A DNA stretch of 32,245 nucleotides from the NCBI GenBank assembly GCA_021775755.1, contig JAJFHE010000034.1:1-32245 (forward strand), in the 5' to 3' direction. The position numbers and the translations under genes are program-made. Under the pieces are notes generated by a model. It made no database searches and was not told the DNA's origin. It saw only the letters and a program-made list of their open reading frames with translations. Origin of the DNA: Hyphomicrobiales bacterium. Lineage in GTDB: Bacteria > Pseudomonadota > Alphaproteobacteria > Rhizobiales > JAJFHB01. Positions 1 to 8,001 of this stretch are shown one piece after another. Positions within the stretch are counted from its first letter, which is position 1, and every line of letters starts with the position of its first letter.

Positions 1-1
1 G

Positions 2-1984
2 CAGGGGCCGCAAGTCGGGAATGTAGTTCGGGCGCCTTCCCGCGCCGACCGCGTTGCGGCGGCGCAGGCCGATGCGTCAAGTCTTGCGGAGTTCATCGAA
101 GGGCAGGCGGACATCCCGCGGGGAACCGTGGAATCCGTCGATAGCCGGGCGCGGCGCGCCACCTCGTTTCTTGCCGCCGACCGCTCGGACGGCCGCGAGG
201 CCGTTGTGCGCTTCGGCCAGCAGTTCGGACTTTCCCCCGACGAGGCGATTGCGCTCGACGCCCTGGCCCGCGCGGCGCCGGGAGACACGCTTGAGAACCT
301 CTCCTTGTTGCAGGGGCAGGCCGGCGGCGGGGCGCTGCAGGAGGTGTTGCGTGACGCGTATCTCGATCTGACGGACCCGGACATAACCGCCGCCGAGCGT
401 CAGGAAATCCTCGATGGTGTCCTGCAGCGCTGGGCAAAGTTCGGCGCCGATGCGGATGCGCTTCACGGCGGCACGAAGACCGGCGAAGCGCAGTTGTCGC
501 GGATCGCGCAACAGCGCGTCACCGCGGTCTTCGGGTCGGCGGAGAACCTGAGCGCCGAAGAACAGGCAGAGGTGTTCGACAGGGCCGGGCTCGATATCGA
601 CCTGTCGCTCGCTGTCATGAGTGCCGTCAATGCTACGCGTGAAAACGCACTGGAAGTGGCGGCCCGGCTCGACACCACCCTTGCCGGTCTTCCCGGCCTG
701 CAGGCACTGCTCCAAGCCTATCTGAACGAGATCGCCAGTGGTAGCGACCCTGCCGCCGCGCGGCAGCAGCTCTCCGCCGAACTGCACCGGATGCTGCCCT
801 TTCTCTTGGAAGATCCGACAGCTTCGCCCGAAATACGCCGGCTGATCTCCGAAGGCGCTGGCCTGAACAGAAACAGTACAGTGGAAGACGTTCAGGCAGT
901 GGGCGGGCTGTTCATCGAAAACGTGCCGGGCATTGCAGAAGGCATCTCTGCTTACGAAGCAGGTATCGCCGTCATCGCTACCATTGAGGCTATCCGTGAG
1001 GGGCGCATACTCGATGCGCTCGGTGATGGTGCCGACTTTGGGCTCGCCGCTGTGGGGGCCGTTCCGCTTCTCGGCACGGGACTCCGGACAGCAGGAAGCG
1101 CCGGGCGGTTCATGCGGCGCCTGCTAGCAGCACTTACTCGTGGCGGCAGAATCAGCCGTGCCCGGCTCAACGAGCTGATCGAACTTGCCGGTAACAGAAC
1201 TCGAACCGGCGAGGCCGGATCTGCTGCGGGCAACGGCAGACTCAACATGGTCGCAGGCCGAGACTCAGGGCGTGGCGGTAGCCGCGGCAGGAGCCAGGAC
1301 CGCGATGCCGGTGCTGAGAGAACCGACCGGCAGAGACCTGCCGATGACGACAGCGGTGGTGGCGGCCAGGACGGCAATGGCGACCGCGACCGAAATGACC
1401 GTCGACGGTCGCGTGAAGAACTTGAACGCCGAAGCGACTTCGATGCAGGCGAGACCGGGTCGGTTAGCAGGTCACGGTTCGCCGAAGGTAATGAGGGAGA
1501 TAAAGATTTTCTGCGCCACCGCGAGATCGTGCATGGCGGCGTGCCACTCGGCTTCGATAACATCGAGCAGGTCAATGTCGTGTCGCGGGTGATGGCCGAT
1601 GGCCTCGCCGACGCCGGCTTCGGGCGAGCCATGATCGTCATGCGCGGCAGCTCCGTGATGGGACGAGCATTTAACAGGGAAGTTGGAAATTTCTCAGGAC
1701 ATCTGTTTGATGACGGAAGGGGGTTGAGTGATTTTGATCTCGCCGTCGTTCATTCCAGACTTACGAGGTTCGCCCGAGAACGAGGATTTGGCGCCGGGGG
1801 GAACAGAACTTCTGCACTTAGAGATGAAGAGTTGCGTGAACTCGGCCTTGGAAGCCTGATCGAAGAGATTAGGGCTTCATTGCCCGAGCATATGCACGAC
1901 CGTATATGTTCCATCATGTTTTATGCCGATACCAGATCCCTGACACGTCGAGGCCCGGCAATGTTTATGGACACAAATCCCTGA
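2..1984 (+). CDS. polymorphic toxin, 5'-truncated, with C-terminal nucleotidyltransferase-like toxin domain
   Basis: The frame is open from base 2, so the gene begins left of the window; 660 residues are visible. An internal GTG at 128 is not a convincing start. The visible part has a helical Ala/Leu-rich region, then around bases 950-1130 a hydrophobic Gly/Ala stretch (GRILDALGDGADFGLAAVGA) like the pre-toxin segments of polymorphic toxins. A low-complexity Arg/Gly/Asp linker follows (about 1240-1500), then a compact C-terminal domain. That domain carries MRGSSVMGRAF and, about 20 residues later, GLSDFDLAVV. These fit the hG[GS] and DhD motifs of the nucleotidyltransferase fold, which is used by some toxin tips. 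The probable immunity gene starts 16 bp after the stop. The toxin class is inferred from architecture and motif; the target is unknown. Confidence is high for the gene and moderate for the toxin activity. Confidence 0.75.
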   Translation, partial: QGPQVGNVVRAPSRADRVAAAQADASSLAEFIEGQADIPRGTVESVDSRARRATSFLAADRSDGREAVVRFGQQFGLSPDEAIALDALARAAPGDTLENLSLLQGQAGGGALQEVLRDAYLDLTDPDITAAERQEILDGVLQRWAKFGADADALHGGTKTGEAQLSRIAQQRVTAVFGSAENLSAEEQAEVFDRAGLDIDLSLAVMSAVNATRENALEVAARLDTTLAGLPGLQALLQAYLNEIASGSDPAAARQQLSAELHRMLPFLLEDPTASPEIRRLISEGAGLNRNSTVEDVQAVGGLFIENVPGIAEGISAYEAGIAVIATIEAIREGRILDALGDGADFGLAAVGAVPLLGTGLRTAGSAGRFMRRLLAALTRGGRISRARLNELIELAGNRTRTGEAGSAAGNGRLNMVAGRDSGRGGSRGRSQDRDAGAERTDRQRPADDDSGGGGQDGNGDRDRNDRRRSREELERRSDFDAGETGSVSRSRFAEGNEGDKDFLRHREIVHGGVPLGFDNIEQVNVVSRVMADGLADAGFGRAMIVMRGSSVMGRAFNREVGNFSGHLFDDGRGLSDFDLAVVHSRLTRFARERGFGAGGNRTSALRDEELRELGLGSLIEEIRASLPEHMHDRICSIMFYADTRSLTRRGPAMFMDTNP

Positions 1985-2000
1985 TAAAAAGGATCTAGAA

Positions 2001-2360
2001 ATGTCACCTACAGAACTATTACGCTCAATCTTGCTATTTGGCATAAGGCTTGATGATCTACATAGAGCCGGGGAACTTATACGGGGCGCGTCAAAAGAAG
2101 ATTTCTGGTTCAAGGATAATGAAGCTTTTGGTCCGCATTACACAACGTGTCGACCGTCAAAAGATCCGTACTTGCATCTTGTCTCCAATCTTGTTGAGGA
2201 AGATGGCGAAAAGTTTTTTCGCAGAGAAATGCACCGACAGTTTCCTCTATTGCTCCAGATTGTCGGCTACGAGCATGGCGATAATCTTGAGCATAGCATT
2301 TTGAACGCCGAGGAATTGAAGGCGAGTCTTCTGAGAAAATGGGAGCGGGGTTCAACCTGA
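2001..2360 (+). CDS. probable immunity protein for the nucleotidyltransferase-like toxin
   Basis: A 119-residue acidic cytosolic protein without signal peptide or membrane segment. The ATG at 2001 follows an A/G-rich ribosome-binding stretch (aaaaagga) and lies 16 bp after the toxin stop. I do not recognise the family. The immunity role is inferred from position directly behind a toxin tip, small size, lack of an export signal, and base composition clearly richer in A/T than the housekeeping genes further right, as is usual for exchanged toxin/immunity DNA. A helical N-terminus (LLRSILLFGIRLDDLHRAGE) is visible, but no catalytic motif. Confidence 0.6.
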   Translation: MSPTELLRSILLFGIRLDDLHRAGELIRGASKEDFWFKDNEAFGPHYTTCRPSKDPYLHLVSNLVEEDGEKFFRREMHRQFPLLLQIVGYEHGDNLEHSILNAEELKASLLRKWERGST

Positions 2361-2451
2361 TTGTGGCGACGTGCCCAGTGCGGCATCTGCAGGTGGCCTG
2401 ACCCTTCCGATACAACGCACCGACCTTCACATTGCGGGTTGCAATCTGTGT

Positions 2452-2592
2452 CTGGAATTCCGGCGACACGATATTTAATTCGAGCAATCAAATTCAGTTC
2501 AGTCTCTGTCATGTGGAACACAGCTCTTGCCCATTGTGACACAGAGACTGTCGCACACGCCTGCTAATTAAGTATTGTGTCCCTGTAATTTG
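2452..2592. repeat. palindromic MITE-like repeat, copy A
   Basis: An imperfect long palindrome between the first immunity gene and the displaced toxin. The outer arms are 2454-2483 (core ggaattccggcgacac) and 2563-2592 (core gtgtccctgtaatt), about 21 of 28 positions complementary. Nested inside is a second inverted repeat, cagtctctgtca (about 2500-2511) against tgacacagagactg (2537-2550). The right part, 2491-2589, matches 3724-3822 at about 81 of 99 positions without gaps. It has no coding potential of its own. Its right arm abuts the displaced toxin fragment. Confidence 0.8.
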
Positions 2593-2604
2593 CGCGGCAG
2601 CATC

Positions 2605-3078
2605 ATGTTCTCAATCGCCGCTGCCGGTGGAGAAGACGACGATGAGGGGAGGGAGGACGAGGAAGCACAACCAGCATCCAGTCTTGGTGACCGCGATGCG
2701 GTAGCGTCCGTGCCGCCGGATGGTCCGGAGGATGACGAGGAAGGCGGCACCAGCCGACCTCAAGACGGCGACGAAGATGAAATTGAACATTCAGCAACAA
2801 TAAGGGAGGATAAAGCGCCCCACATTTTCCGAAAAAGTCATGGACATATCGAACGCGACACAGTTGAAAGTCGGCAACTTCTCGAAGGGACGGTGACAAG
2901 AAACAACTTTCTTGGAACCGATAGTCTTGGCGGGAGCAACTGGTATGCCCGACTTCTTCCCGATGGCCGTCAGATCTGGGTTCAGGTCAGGAATGGTCAG
3001 ATCCGCAATGCCGGCATAAACGACGAACCGTATGTGTTCGACCCCTCAAGGGGCATGGTGCACCCGACGATTCCGTAG
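2605..3078 (+). CDS. displaced (orphan) C-terminal toxin module
   Basis: 157 residues from the ATG at 2605; a TTG at 2575 in the same frame lies inside the repeat. Neither start has a clear Shine-Dalgarno sequence, so independent translation is doubtful. The first ~65 residues are a very acidic linker (runs of Asp/Glu), the sort of tether that precedes a toxin tip. The rest, from HIFRKSHGHIERDT, has GSNWYARLLPDGRQIWVQVRN and GMVHP. This resembles tips found at the ends of RHS, CDI and other polymorphic toxins, probably a small ribonuclease-type domain; the fold assignment comes from memory of the family pattern and is tentative. An immunity-like gene follows 12 bp on. The likely role is a silent tip that can recombine onto the full-length gene upstream. 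Confidence 0.6.
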   Translation: MFSIAAAGGEDDDEGREDEEAQPASSLGDRDAVASVPPDGPEDDEEGGTSRPQDGDEDEIEHSATIREDKAPHIFRKSHGHIERDTVESRQLLEGTVTRNNFLGTDSLGGSNWYARLLPDGRQIWVQVRNGQIRNAGINDEPYVFDPSRGMVHPTIP

Positions 3079-3090
3079 GAGCAATATGTA

Positions 3091-3555
3091 ATGACTCAGA
3101 ATGAAGTGACATCACTGCAAACCCTGAAAGTGGCGAGAAAGTTTGCCGCACGCCAGCTGACCCTCATGAACGGCCCCGAGGATCTGGCGGAAGTGCGCCG
3201 GCACATGGAGGCGAACGAGGATGGAACCCTGAAGAACCCGGCGGAACAGGAGAAATGGCACGAGTTTTTTCGTGCACAAGTGCTTCAGTACGCGGCGGAG
3301 CAAAAAGGTCTGGCGTCGGCGCCCTTCGCGGAAGAGGTTCCCGACGATGCCACGTTACCGTCCGAATGGGCATACCGGGCCGCGTTCTGGTATTTGGCGC
3401 ACCTGTTTCAAGATTTTATGAAGGAGTCCGATGACCTGCCGGTGATGTTGGGATCTATGTGGCCTCAGGAATCACGACAGTCAATGGATCCCGCATATGC
3501 AGACGACTGGAACGATTGTGTGCAGGAGTTTTTCGAAGAGGAACGGTCACGTTAA
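3091..3555 (+). CDS. probable immunity protein of the displaced toxin cassette
   Basis: 154 residues, acidic and mostly helical by composition, no signal peptide or membrane segment. The ATG at 3091 has taggag nine bases upstream, a reasonable ribosome-binding site, in contrast to the toxin fragment before it. It begins 12 bp after that fragment's stop. The family is not recognised. The immunity role is inferred from toxin-immunity order and close spacing. A well-expressed immunity gene behind a poorly expressed toxin tip fits an orphan module that protects against kin still using that toxin. Confidence 0.55.
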   Translation: MTQNEVTSLQTLKVARKFAARQLTLMNGPEDLAEVRRHMEANEDGTLKNPAEQEKWHEFFRAQVLQYAAEQKGLASAPFAEEVPDDATLPSEWAYRAAFWYLAHLFQDFMKESDDLPVMLGSMWPQESRQSMDPAYADDWNDCVQEFFEEERSR

Positions 3556-3652
3556 GTCCAATGAGCCGAACTACTTCCATCGGAGATCCGATGCACACCT
3601 TGCGGGGGTCCTCGGGACAGGGCATCCGAATTTCGAGGGCGCGATATTTGTG

Positions 3653-3824
3653 AAATCCAGGGACATGTACCTAACTAACAGCAGTCTAATTCCCGGGGAT
3701 GCGATGCCTAATTCTGCCAGTCTAATTCTGTCCTGTCTCTGTCAAGTCGCCCACAGTTCTTGGCCATCGTGACACAGCGACTGTCGCACACGTTTTCTAA
3801 TTAGGTACAGTGTCCCTGCAATCA
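3653..3824. repeat. palindromic MITE-like repeat, copy B
   Basis: The left arm 3653-3679 (core agggacatgtacctaac) is the inverted complement of the right arm 3796-3822 (core ttaggtacagtgtccctg). An inner inverted repeat (gtctctgtca near 3735; tgacacagcgac near 3769) matches that of copy A. A further arm-like piece, caggtactatgtccctgtaat, follows at 3833-3853, as if part of another copy had been added. With copy A it brackets the displaced toxin-immunity pair. The stretch 3556-3652 between the second immunity gene and this repeat holds nothing I can identify. Confidence 0.8.
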
Positions 3825-3903
3825 CTGCAATCACAGGTACTATGTCCCTGTAATCAAGACGGCACACAGCAATTCCAAGCACTGAAAGTCAGAGGTGATG
3901 GAG

Positions 3904-3928
3904 CAGGGGCCGCGCAATGCGGCCCCTG
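3904..3928 (+). terminator. rho-independent-type terminator after the toxin region
   Basis: A perfect 10-bp inverted repeat, caggggccgc and gcggcccctg, with the loop gcaat, followed by a moderately T-rich tail (tcctgtttgtgt). It closes the rightward toxin/immunity transcript and sits 35 bp beyond the stop of the convergent DUF1127 gene, so the stem may serve both. The tail is better on the + strand. Confidence 0.6.
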
Positions 3929-3962
3929 TCCTGTTTGTGTGTAACGCTGCACCGGCCGGCGG

Positions 3963-4193
3963 TTACTCCCGCCAGAACGCCTTGAAGGCTTCGCGGGCCA
4001 CGTCTTCGCGCTTTAGTCCGACGTCGCGGATGATGCGTTCGTCCTGGGCCAGAAGCTCGCGCAGTTCGCGCCGTTGAGCGGCCCGTGCGGCCCAGATATA
4101 GGGGGTATTGATGGCCGCCTGCAGAACTTCGAAAATATGAGGTTTCGTCACAGAATGCGTATGAACGGTGTGATCGTAAGGTGCGGTGCTCAT
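3963..4193 (-). CDS. DUF1127 (YjiS-like) small protein
   Basis: 76 residues. The start at 4193 (MSTAPYDHTVH) is preceded by aaaggagaaaaacg, a strong ribosome-binding site; an ATG nine codons further upstream lacks one. The C-terminal half, with RRELRELLAQDERIIRDVGL then KREDVAREAFKAFW, is the Arg-rich DUF1127 motif common in alphaproteobacteria. Family members are short basic proteins linked to stress or phosphate and RNA metabolism, and some bind RNA. It is transcribed divergently from the LysR regulator, and the 107-bp gap contains a LysR-type dyad, so that regulator may control it. Confidence 0.85.
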   Translation of the reverse strand: MSTAPYDHTVHTHSVTKPHIFEVLQAAINTPYIWAARAAQRRELRELLAQDERIIRDVGLKREDVAREAFKAFWRE

Positions 4194-4241
4194 CGTTTTT
4201 CTCCTTTGTTTCTGGTGCATAGATGGCGGTTTGCGGGGCGA

Positions 4242-4269
4242 TTGACAAACGATCTATTTTCGCTAGATT
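4242..4269 (+). promoter_or_regulatory. sigma70-type promoter of the LysR gene
   Basis: TTGACA at 4242-4247 and TAGATT at 4264-4269 are separated by 16 bp. The -10 element overlaps the inverted repeat at 4267-4289, so a protein bound there would block this promoter. This is the simplest model of autorepression. Confidence 0.55.
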
Positions 4270-4289
4270 TGTGAGTATTAATCACAAAT
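4267..4289. promoter_or_regulatory. LysR-type operator dyad
   Basis: ATTTGTGA (4267-4274) and TCACAAAT (4282-4289) form a perfect 8-bp inverted repeat with a 7-bp A/T-rich spacer, the form of a LysR box. It lies 12 bp before the regulator start and between two divergent genes, the usual position for LysR autoregulation and target control. Confidence 0.65.
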
Positions 4290-4300
4290 AGAGTATCGCC

Positions 4301-5188
4301 ATGTTGCGCCGCCTGCCGCCCATGAACGCGCTGCGCGCCTTTGAGGCGGCGGCGCGACACGAAAGTTTCTCCAAGGCCGCCGATGAGCTGTTCGTGACCC
4401 ATGGCGCGGTGAGCCGCGCCGTACGCCAGCTGGAAGACGAGCTTGGCCAGACGCTGTTCCGCCGCACCACCCGTTCGGTGAAACTGACCGGGTCGGGGGA
4501 GGCCTATGCGGAAGAAGTCCGCGCCGTGCTCGACCGCCTGTGGCGCGCTACCGAACGCGCGCGCCTGCAGACCACGGCGGGTGCTCTCATGGTGTCGGCG
4601 CTCGATTCCTTCGCCAGCAAATGGCTGCTGCCGAAGCTGCACGACTTCCGTGCCCATTTCCCCGATATCGACGTGCGCCTGTCGACATCGGACGGGCTTG
4701 TCGATTTCATCCATGACGACATTGACATTGCCGTGCGCTACGGACAGGGCACCTATGCCAATCTCAAATCCGACTACCTGATGGGCGAGGACCTCTATCC
4801 CGTCTGCAGCCCGGCGCTGCTTGAAGGCGACAAGCCGCTGCGCTGCCCCGACGATCTGCGCCATCATTCGCTGATCCACGATGTGTTCTTCGTCGACTGG
4901 AAAATGTGGCTGACGGCCGCCGGCATCGAAAACACCGATGCGTTGCGCGGTCCCACATACGAGTCCTCCGACCTGTGCGTGCAGGCCGCCGTCCAGGGCG
5001 ACGGCGTGGCGCTTGGCCGAAGCGCGCTCGTGGAAGACGATATCGCCGCCGGCCGTCTCGTGCGGCCCTTCGACCTGCAGCTTTCCGCCCTTTACGCCTA
5101 CTACGTGGTCTATCCGCAGGGCGCCCTTGAAAATCCCAAGGCGGCGGCGTTCCGCGACTGGATCATCGCCCAGGCAAAACATGAATGA
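4301..5188 (+). CDS. LysR-family transcriptional regulator, GcvA-like
   Basis: 295 residues, the normal LysR length. The N-terminal winged HTH is clear (LRAFEAAARHESFSKAADEL, then VTHGAVSRAVRQLEDELG, residues 11-50). The effector domain from about residue 90 has the features of the GcvA/AmpR subgroup: FASKWLLPKL, FPDIDVRLSTSDGLVDF and DIDIAVRYGQG. GcvA-type regulators control amino-acid or small-acid metabolism, but the effector cannot be read from sequence. It is divergent from the DUF1127 gene across a LysR dyad, and lepA follows 43 bp downstream on the same strand. Confidence 0.9.
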   Translation: MLRRLPPMNALRAFEAAARHESFSKAADELFVTHGAVSRAVRQLEDELGQTLFRRTTRSVKLTGSGEAYAEEVRAVLDRLWRATERARLQTTAGALMVSALDSFASKWLLPKLHDFRAHFPDIDVRLSTSDGLVDFIHDDIDIAVRYGQGTYANLKSDYLMGEDLYPVCSPALLEGDKPLRCPDDLRHHSLIHDVFFVDWKMWLTAAGIENTDALRGPTYESSDLCVQAAVQGDGVALGRSALVEDDIAAGRLVRPFDLQLSALYAYYVVYPQGALENPKAAAFRDWIIAQAKHE

Positions 5189-5231
5189 CATCGCGTGACA
5201 TCAAGGCCCCATCCGGGTTAAAAGCCGCGCG

Positions 5232-7034
5232 ATGACCGCATTGGACCACATCCGCAATTTCTCCATCGTCGCGCATATCGACCACGGCAAATCGACCCTT
5301 GCCGACCGGCTGATACAGCACTGCGGCGGCCTCACCGCGCGTGAAATGCGCGAGCAGGTGCTCGATTCCATGGAGCTTGAGCGCGAGCGTGGCATCACCA
5401 TCAAGGCGCAGACCGTGCGGCTTGAGTACAAGGCTTCCGATGGCGAAGCTTATGTCCTCAACCTGATCGACACACCGGGCCATGTCGATTTCGCCTATGA
5501 GGTGAGCCGCTCGCTTGCAGCCTGTGAAGGCTCACTGCTCGTCGTCGACGCGAGCCAGGGCGTCGAGGCTCAGACGCTCGCCAATGTCTACAAGGCGATC
5601 GAGAACAACCACGAGATCGTGTCCGTCCTCAACAAAATCGACCTGCCCGCCGCCGAGCCCGAACGCATCCGCGCGCAAATCGAAGATGTCATCGGTATTG
5701 ACGCGTCGGACGCGCTTGAGATCTCCGCCAAGACCGGGCTGGGCATCGAGGACGTGCTTGAAGCCATTGTCGCCCGCCTGCCGGCGCCCGCAGGCGATGC
5801 TGCAGCGCCCTTGAAGGCGCTTCTCGTCGACAGCTGGTACGACGCCTATCTCGGCGTCGTCGTGCTCGTGCGCATCATCGATGGCGAGTTCAAGAAAGGC
5901 CAGAAGATCAAAATGATGTCGACGGGGGCGGCTTATCAGATCGACCAGGTCGGTATATTCAGGCCCAAGCAACAGAAGACCGACAAGCTCGGACCGGGCG
6001 AGATCGGCTATTTTACCGCCGCCATCAAGCAGGTGGCGGATACGGCTGTCGGCGACACGGTCACGGAGGAAAAGCGACCGACGCCTGAGCCGCTGGAGGG
6101 TTTCCGCCCCGCCCAGCCGGTCGTGTTCTGCGGATTCTTTCCGCTCGATTCAGCCGAGTTCGAGGCGATGCGCGAGGCCATGGGGCGGTTGCGCCTCAAT
6201 GATGCAAGCTTCCACTACGAGATGGAAACCTCAGCCGCGCTCGGCTTTGGCTTTCGCTGCGGGTTTCTCGGGCTTTTGCATCTGGAGATTATACGCGAGC
6301 GCATCGAGCGCGAATTCGACATCGAACTCATCACCACCGCGCCGAGCGTCATCTATCATGTTTACCTGACGAAGGGCGATATGCTGGAGATCCACAATCC
6401 TGTCGATCTGCCCGACCCGGTGCGCATCGAACATATCGAAGAACCCTGGATCGACGCCACCATCCTCGTGCCGGACGAATATCTCGGCGCCGTGCTCAAG
6501 CTGTGCGAAGACCGGCGCGGGCGGCAACAACAGCTCACCTATGCCGGCACTCGCGCCATGGTCGTTTATCATCTTCCTTTGAACGAAGTGGTGTTCGATT
6601 TCTACGACCGACTCAAGTCGATCTCACGCGGCTATGCGAGCTTCGACTATCAGATCACCGGCTACGAGCCCGGCAATCTCGTGCACATGTCGGTGCTCGT
6701 CAACGAGGAGCCGGTCGACGCGCTCGCCACCATCGTTCATGCCGGGCGCGCCGAGCAGCGCGGCCGCGTTATGTGCGAGAAGCTCAAGGAGCTGATCCCG
6801 CGCCACCTCTTCAAGATCCCGATCCAGGCGGCTATCGGCGGGCGCATCATCGCGCGTGAAACGCTCGGTGCCATGCGCAAGGACGTCACCGCGAAATGCT
6901 ATGGCGGCGACATTACGCGCAAACGCAAGCTTCTCGACAAGCAGAAGGCCGGCAAGAAGAAAATGCGCCAGTTCGGCAGGGTCGCAATCCCCCAGGAAGC
7001 CTTCATCTCCGCGCTCAAGATGGACGAGAACTAA
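5232..7034 (+). CDS. lepA: elongation factor 4 (LepA), ribosome back-translocating GTPase
   Basis: 600 residues, the standard LepA length. The GTPase motifs are intact: AHIDHGKST (residues 14-22), RGITI (53-57), DTPGH (80-84) and NKID (134-137). The LepA-specific C-terminal domain is complete, including [17 protein letters not shown], then [20 protein letters not shown] and [10 protein letters not shown], which bind the ribosome. LepA acts on stalled or mis-translocated ribosomes and during subunit biogenesis. The start ATG has only a weak upstream ribosome-binding site. The stop codon abuts a defective insertion element; the protein end [10 protein letters not shown] is of normal form, so that insertion did not visibly damage it. 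Confidence 0.97.
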   Translation: MTALDHIRNFSIVAHIDHGKSTLADRLIQHCGGLTAREMREQVLDSMELERERGITIKAQTVRLEYKASDGEAYVLNLIDTPGHVDFAYEVSRSLAACEGSLLVVDASQGVEAQTLANVYKAIENNHEIVSVLNKIDLPAAEPERIRAQIEDVIGIDASDALEISAKTGLGIEDVLEAIVARLPAPAGDAAAPLKALLVDSWYDAYLGVVVLVRIIDGEFKKGQKIKMMSTGAAYQIDQVGIFRPKQQKTDKLGPGEIGYFTAAIKQVADTAVGDTVTEEKRPTPEPLEGFRPAQPVVFCGFFPLDSAEFEAMREAMGRLRLNDASFHYEMETSAALGFGFRCGFLGLLHLEIIRERIEREFDIELITTAPSVIYHVYLTKGDMLEIHNPVDLPDPVRIEHIEEPWIDATILVPDEYLGAVLKLCEDRRGRQQQLTYAGTRAMVVYHLPLNEVVFDFYDRLKSISRGYASFDYQITGYEPGNLVHMSVLVNEEPVDALATIVHAGRAEQRGRVMCEKLKELIPRHLFKIPIQAAIGGRIIARETLGAMRKDVTAKCYGGDITRKRKLLDKQKAGKKKMRQFGRVAIPQEAFISALKMDEN

Positions 7035-7249
7035 GACGTGGATTCATGATTGCGCAATCCGAGACAGGCTGAGGCCAGCTTCACAAAGGCTAGACAGTCT
7101 GCCGCGAGCCTCTCGTATCTGGTTGCGATCCGGCGGCAGTGCGTGGTCGGGGTGGAAAACCGCTCAAGGTGATCGCGGGCCAGATAAAGGCCCACTCACC
7201 GTTGGTGAGTTCGTGGCGCGGCTCCAAGCTCCTTTTGCAGCTTGAATCA
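7031..7249 (-). mobile_element. internally deleted IS5-family (IS427-like) element, MITE-sized
   Basis: On the minus strand the left part encodes HELTNGEWAFIWPAIT, the typical N-terminus of IS5/IS427 DDE transposases. A second frame encodes CRRIATRYERLAADCLAFVK followed by [15 protein letters not shown] and a stop, the typical C-terminus. The whole catalytic middle is missing and the two parts are out of frame. Near-inverted termini are visible: gattcatgattgc (7041-7053) and gcagcttgaatca (7237-7249). The transposase stop (7033-7031) overlaps the lepA stop. It is a dead, about 0.2-kb deletion derivative that could still be moved by a related transposase acting in trans. Confidence 0.78.
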
Positions 7250-7411
7250 CAACCAGACCGTGATTGGCAACACCCCTCTGCATGTCCGTTTTCGGGGGCC
7301 AGTTCAACCGGTCATTCCAGCCCATGTGGAGTTATGCCCGTTTTCGAGGGCACAGCGGACAGGCCCAAGAGCCATTCGGCAGGCATCCTTTATGAGTACA
7401 CCGCCCGACCT
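7250..7411. other. intergenic DNA without recognised features
   Basis: Together with the IS remnant this makes a 377-bp gene-free gap between lepA and the thioesterase. I see two similar short motifs (gtccgttttcgggggc near 7287 and gcccgttttcgagggcac near 7335), probably debris of mobile DNA. I see no open frame, promoter or terminator that I would defend. Confidence 0.4.
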
Positions 7412-7870
7412 CTAGTCCGCTTCCGGGTGCTCGCTTGCCATATCGACCAGGGCGCCGGGCTTTGACAGCGCATCGCGGATGTCTTCGGGGATCGGGATCG
7501 ACCGGATGTTGCCGTCTTCCTGGATCTGGGCATAGATCCGGATGGCGCGGCCCATGGTGATCAGCTCGCCGGAGGACGAATGCTCCGCCTTACAGTCCCA
7601 ATGCAGTGTCGATGTGCTCATCTTCGACAGCTGAATGATTGTACGCACGCGGTCGCCGTAGGCCGCCGGTCCGATGAACTTGAAATGCACATCGCCCATA
7701 ACGAAGGCGCACCGCTTTTCGGCGATCATCTTGTTGGTCGGGAACCCGATGGCGCGCAGGAGGTCATGTTCCGTGTCGTTGAACCACGCCAGCATGAGCG
7801 GGAAATAGACCAGCCCGAACGGGTCCGACTCACCCCAGTTTACGGTGAGTTCGCGCGAATACATGATCAT
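7412..7870 (-). CDS. acyl-CoA thioesterase, hotdog fold (4HBT/YbgC type)
   Basis: 152 residues from the ATG at 7870. An upstream in-frame TTG would add six residues but has no better ribosome-binding site. ELTVNWGESDPFGLVYFPLM contains the Asp-Pro-x-Gly motif of 4-hydroxybenzoyl-CoA thioesterase-like enzymes, in which this Asp is catalytic. The remaining pattern (FVMGDVHFKFIGPAAYGDRV, then LITMGRAIRIYA) fits the hotdog strands. It probably hydrolyses an acyl- or aryl-CoA in the cytosol; the substrate is unknown. It stands alone between the IS remnant and the GFA gene. Confidence 0.85.
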   Translation of the reverse strand: MIMYSRELTVNWGESDPFGLVYFPLMLAWFNDTEHDLLRAIGFPTNKMIAEKRCAFVMGDVHFKFIGPAAYGDRVRTIIQLSKMSTSTLHWDCKAEHSSSGELITMGRAIRIYAQIQEDGNIRSIPIPEDIRDALSKPGALVDMASEHPEAD

Positions 7871-8001
7871 GAAGGCAGCTCCGGCCAAGTGTGAAATCGC
7901 CCCAACTTAATCTGATTGCCGGCCCGATGGAAACGGGCTTTGGCACAGAGTAAACGCCTAGGTCGCCGGTCGGTTTTCTCAGTCCGGCTTTTCGCGTTTG
8001 G

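Noticed and set aside
4190-5191. Long open frame antisense to the LysR gene
   Set aside because: A GC-rich shadow; the + strand has all LysR motifs and a promoter, and the antisense frame has no recognisable domain.
7925-7945. Hairpin gcccg...cgggc between the thioesterase and GFA genes as a terminator
   Set aside because: Stem of only 5 bp with a short TTT on the wrong strand for the GFA gene.
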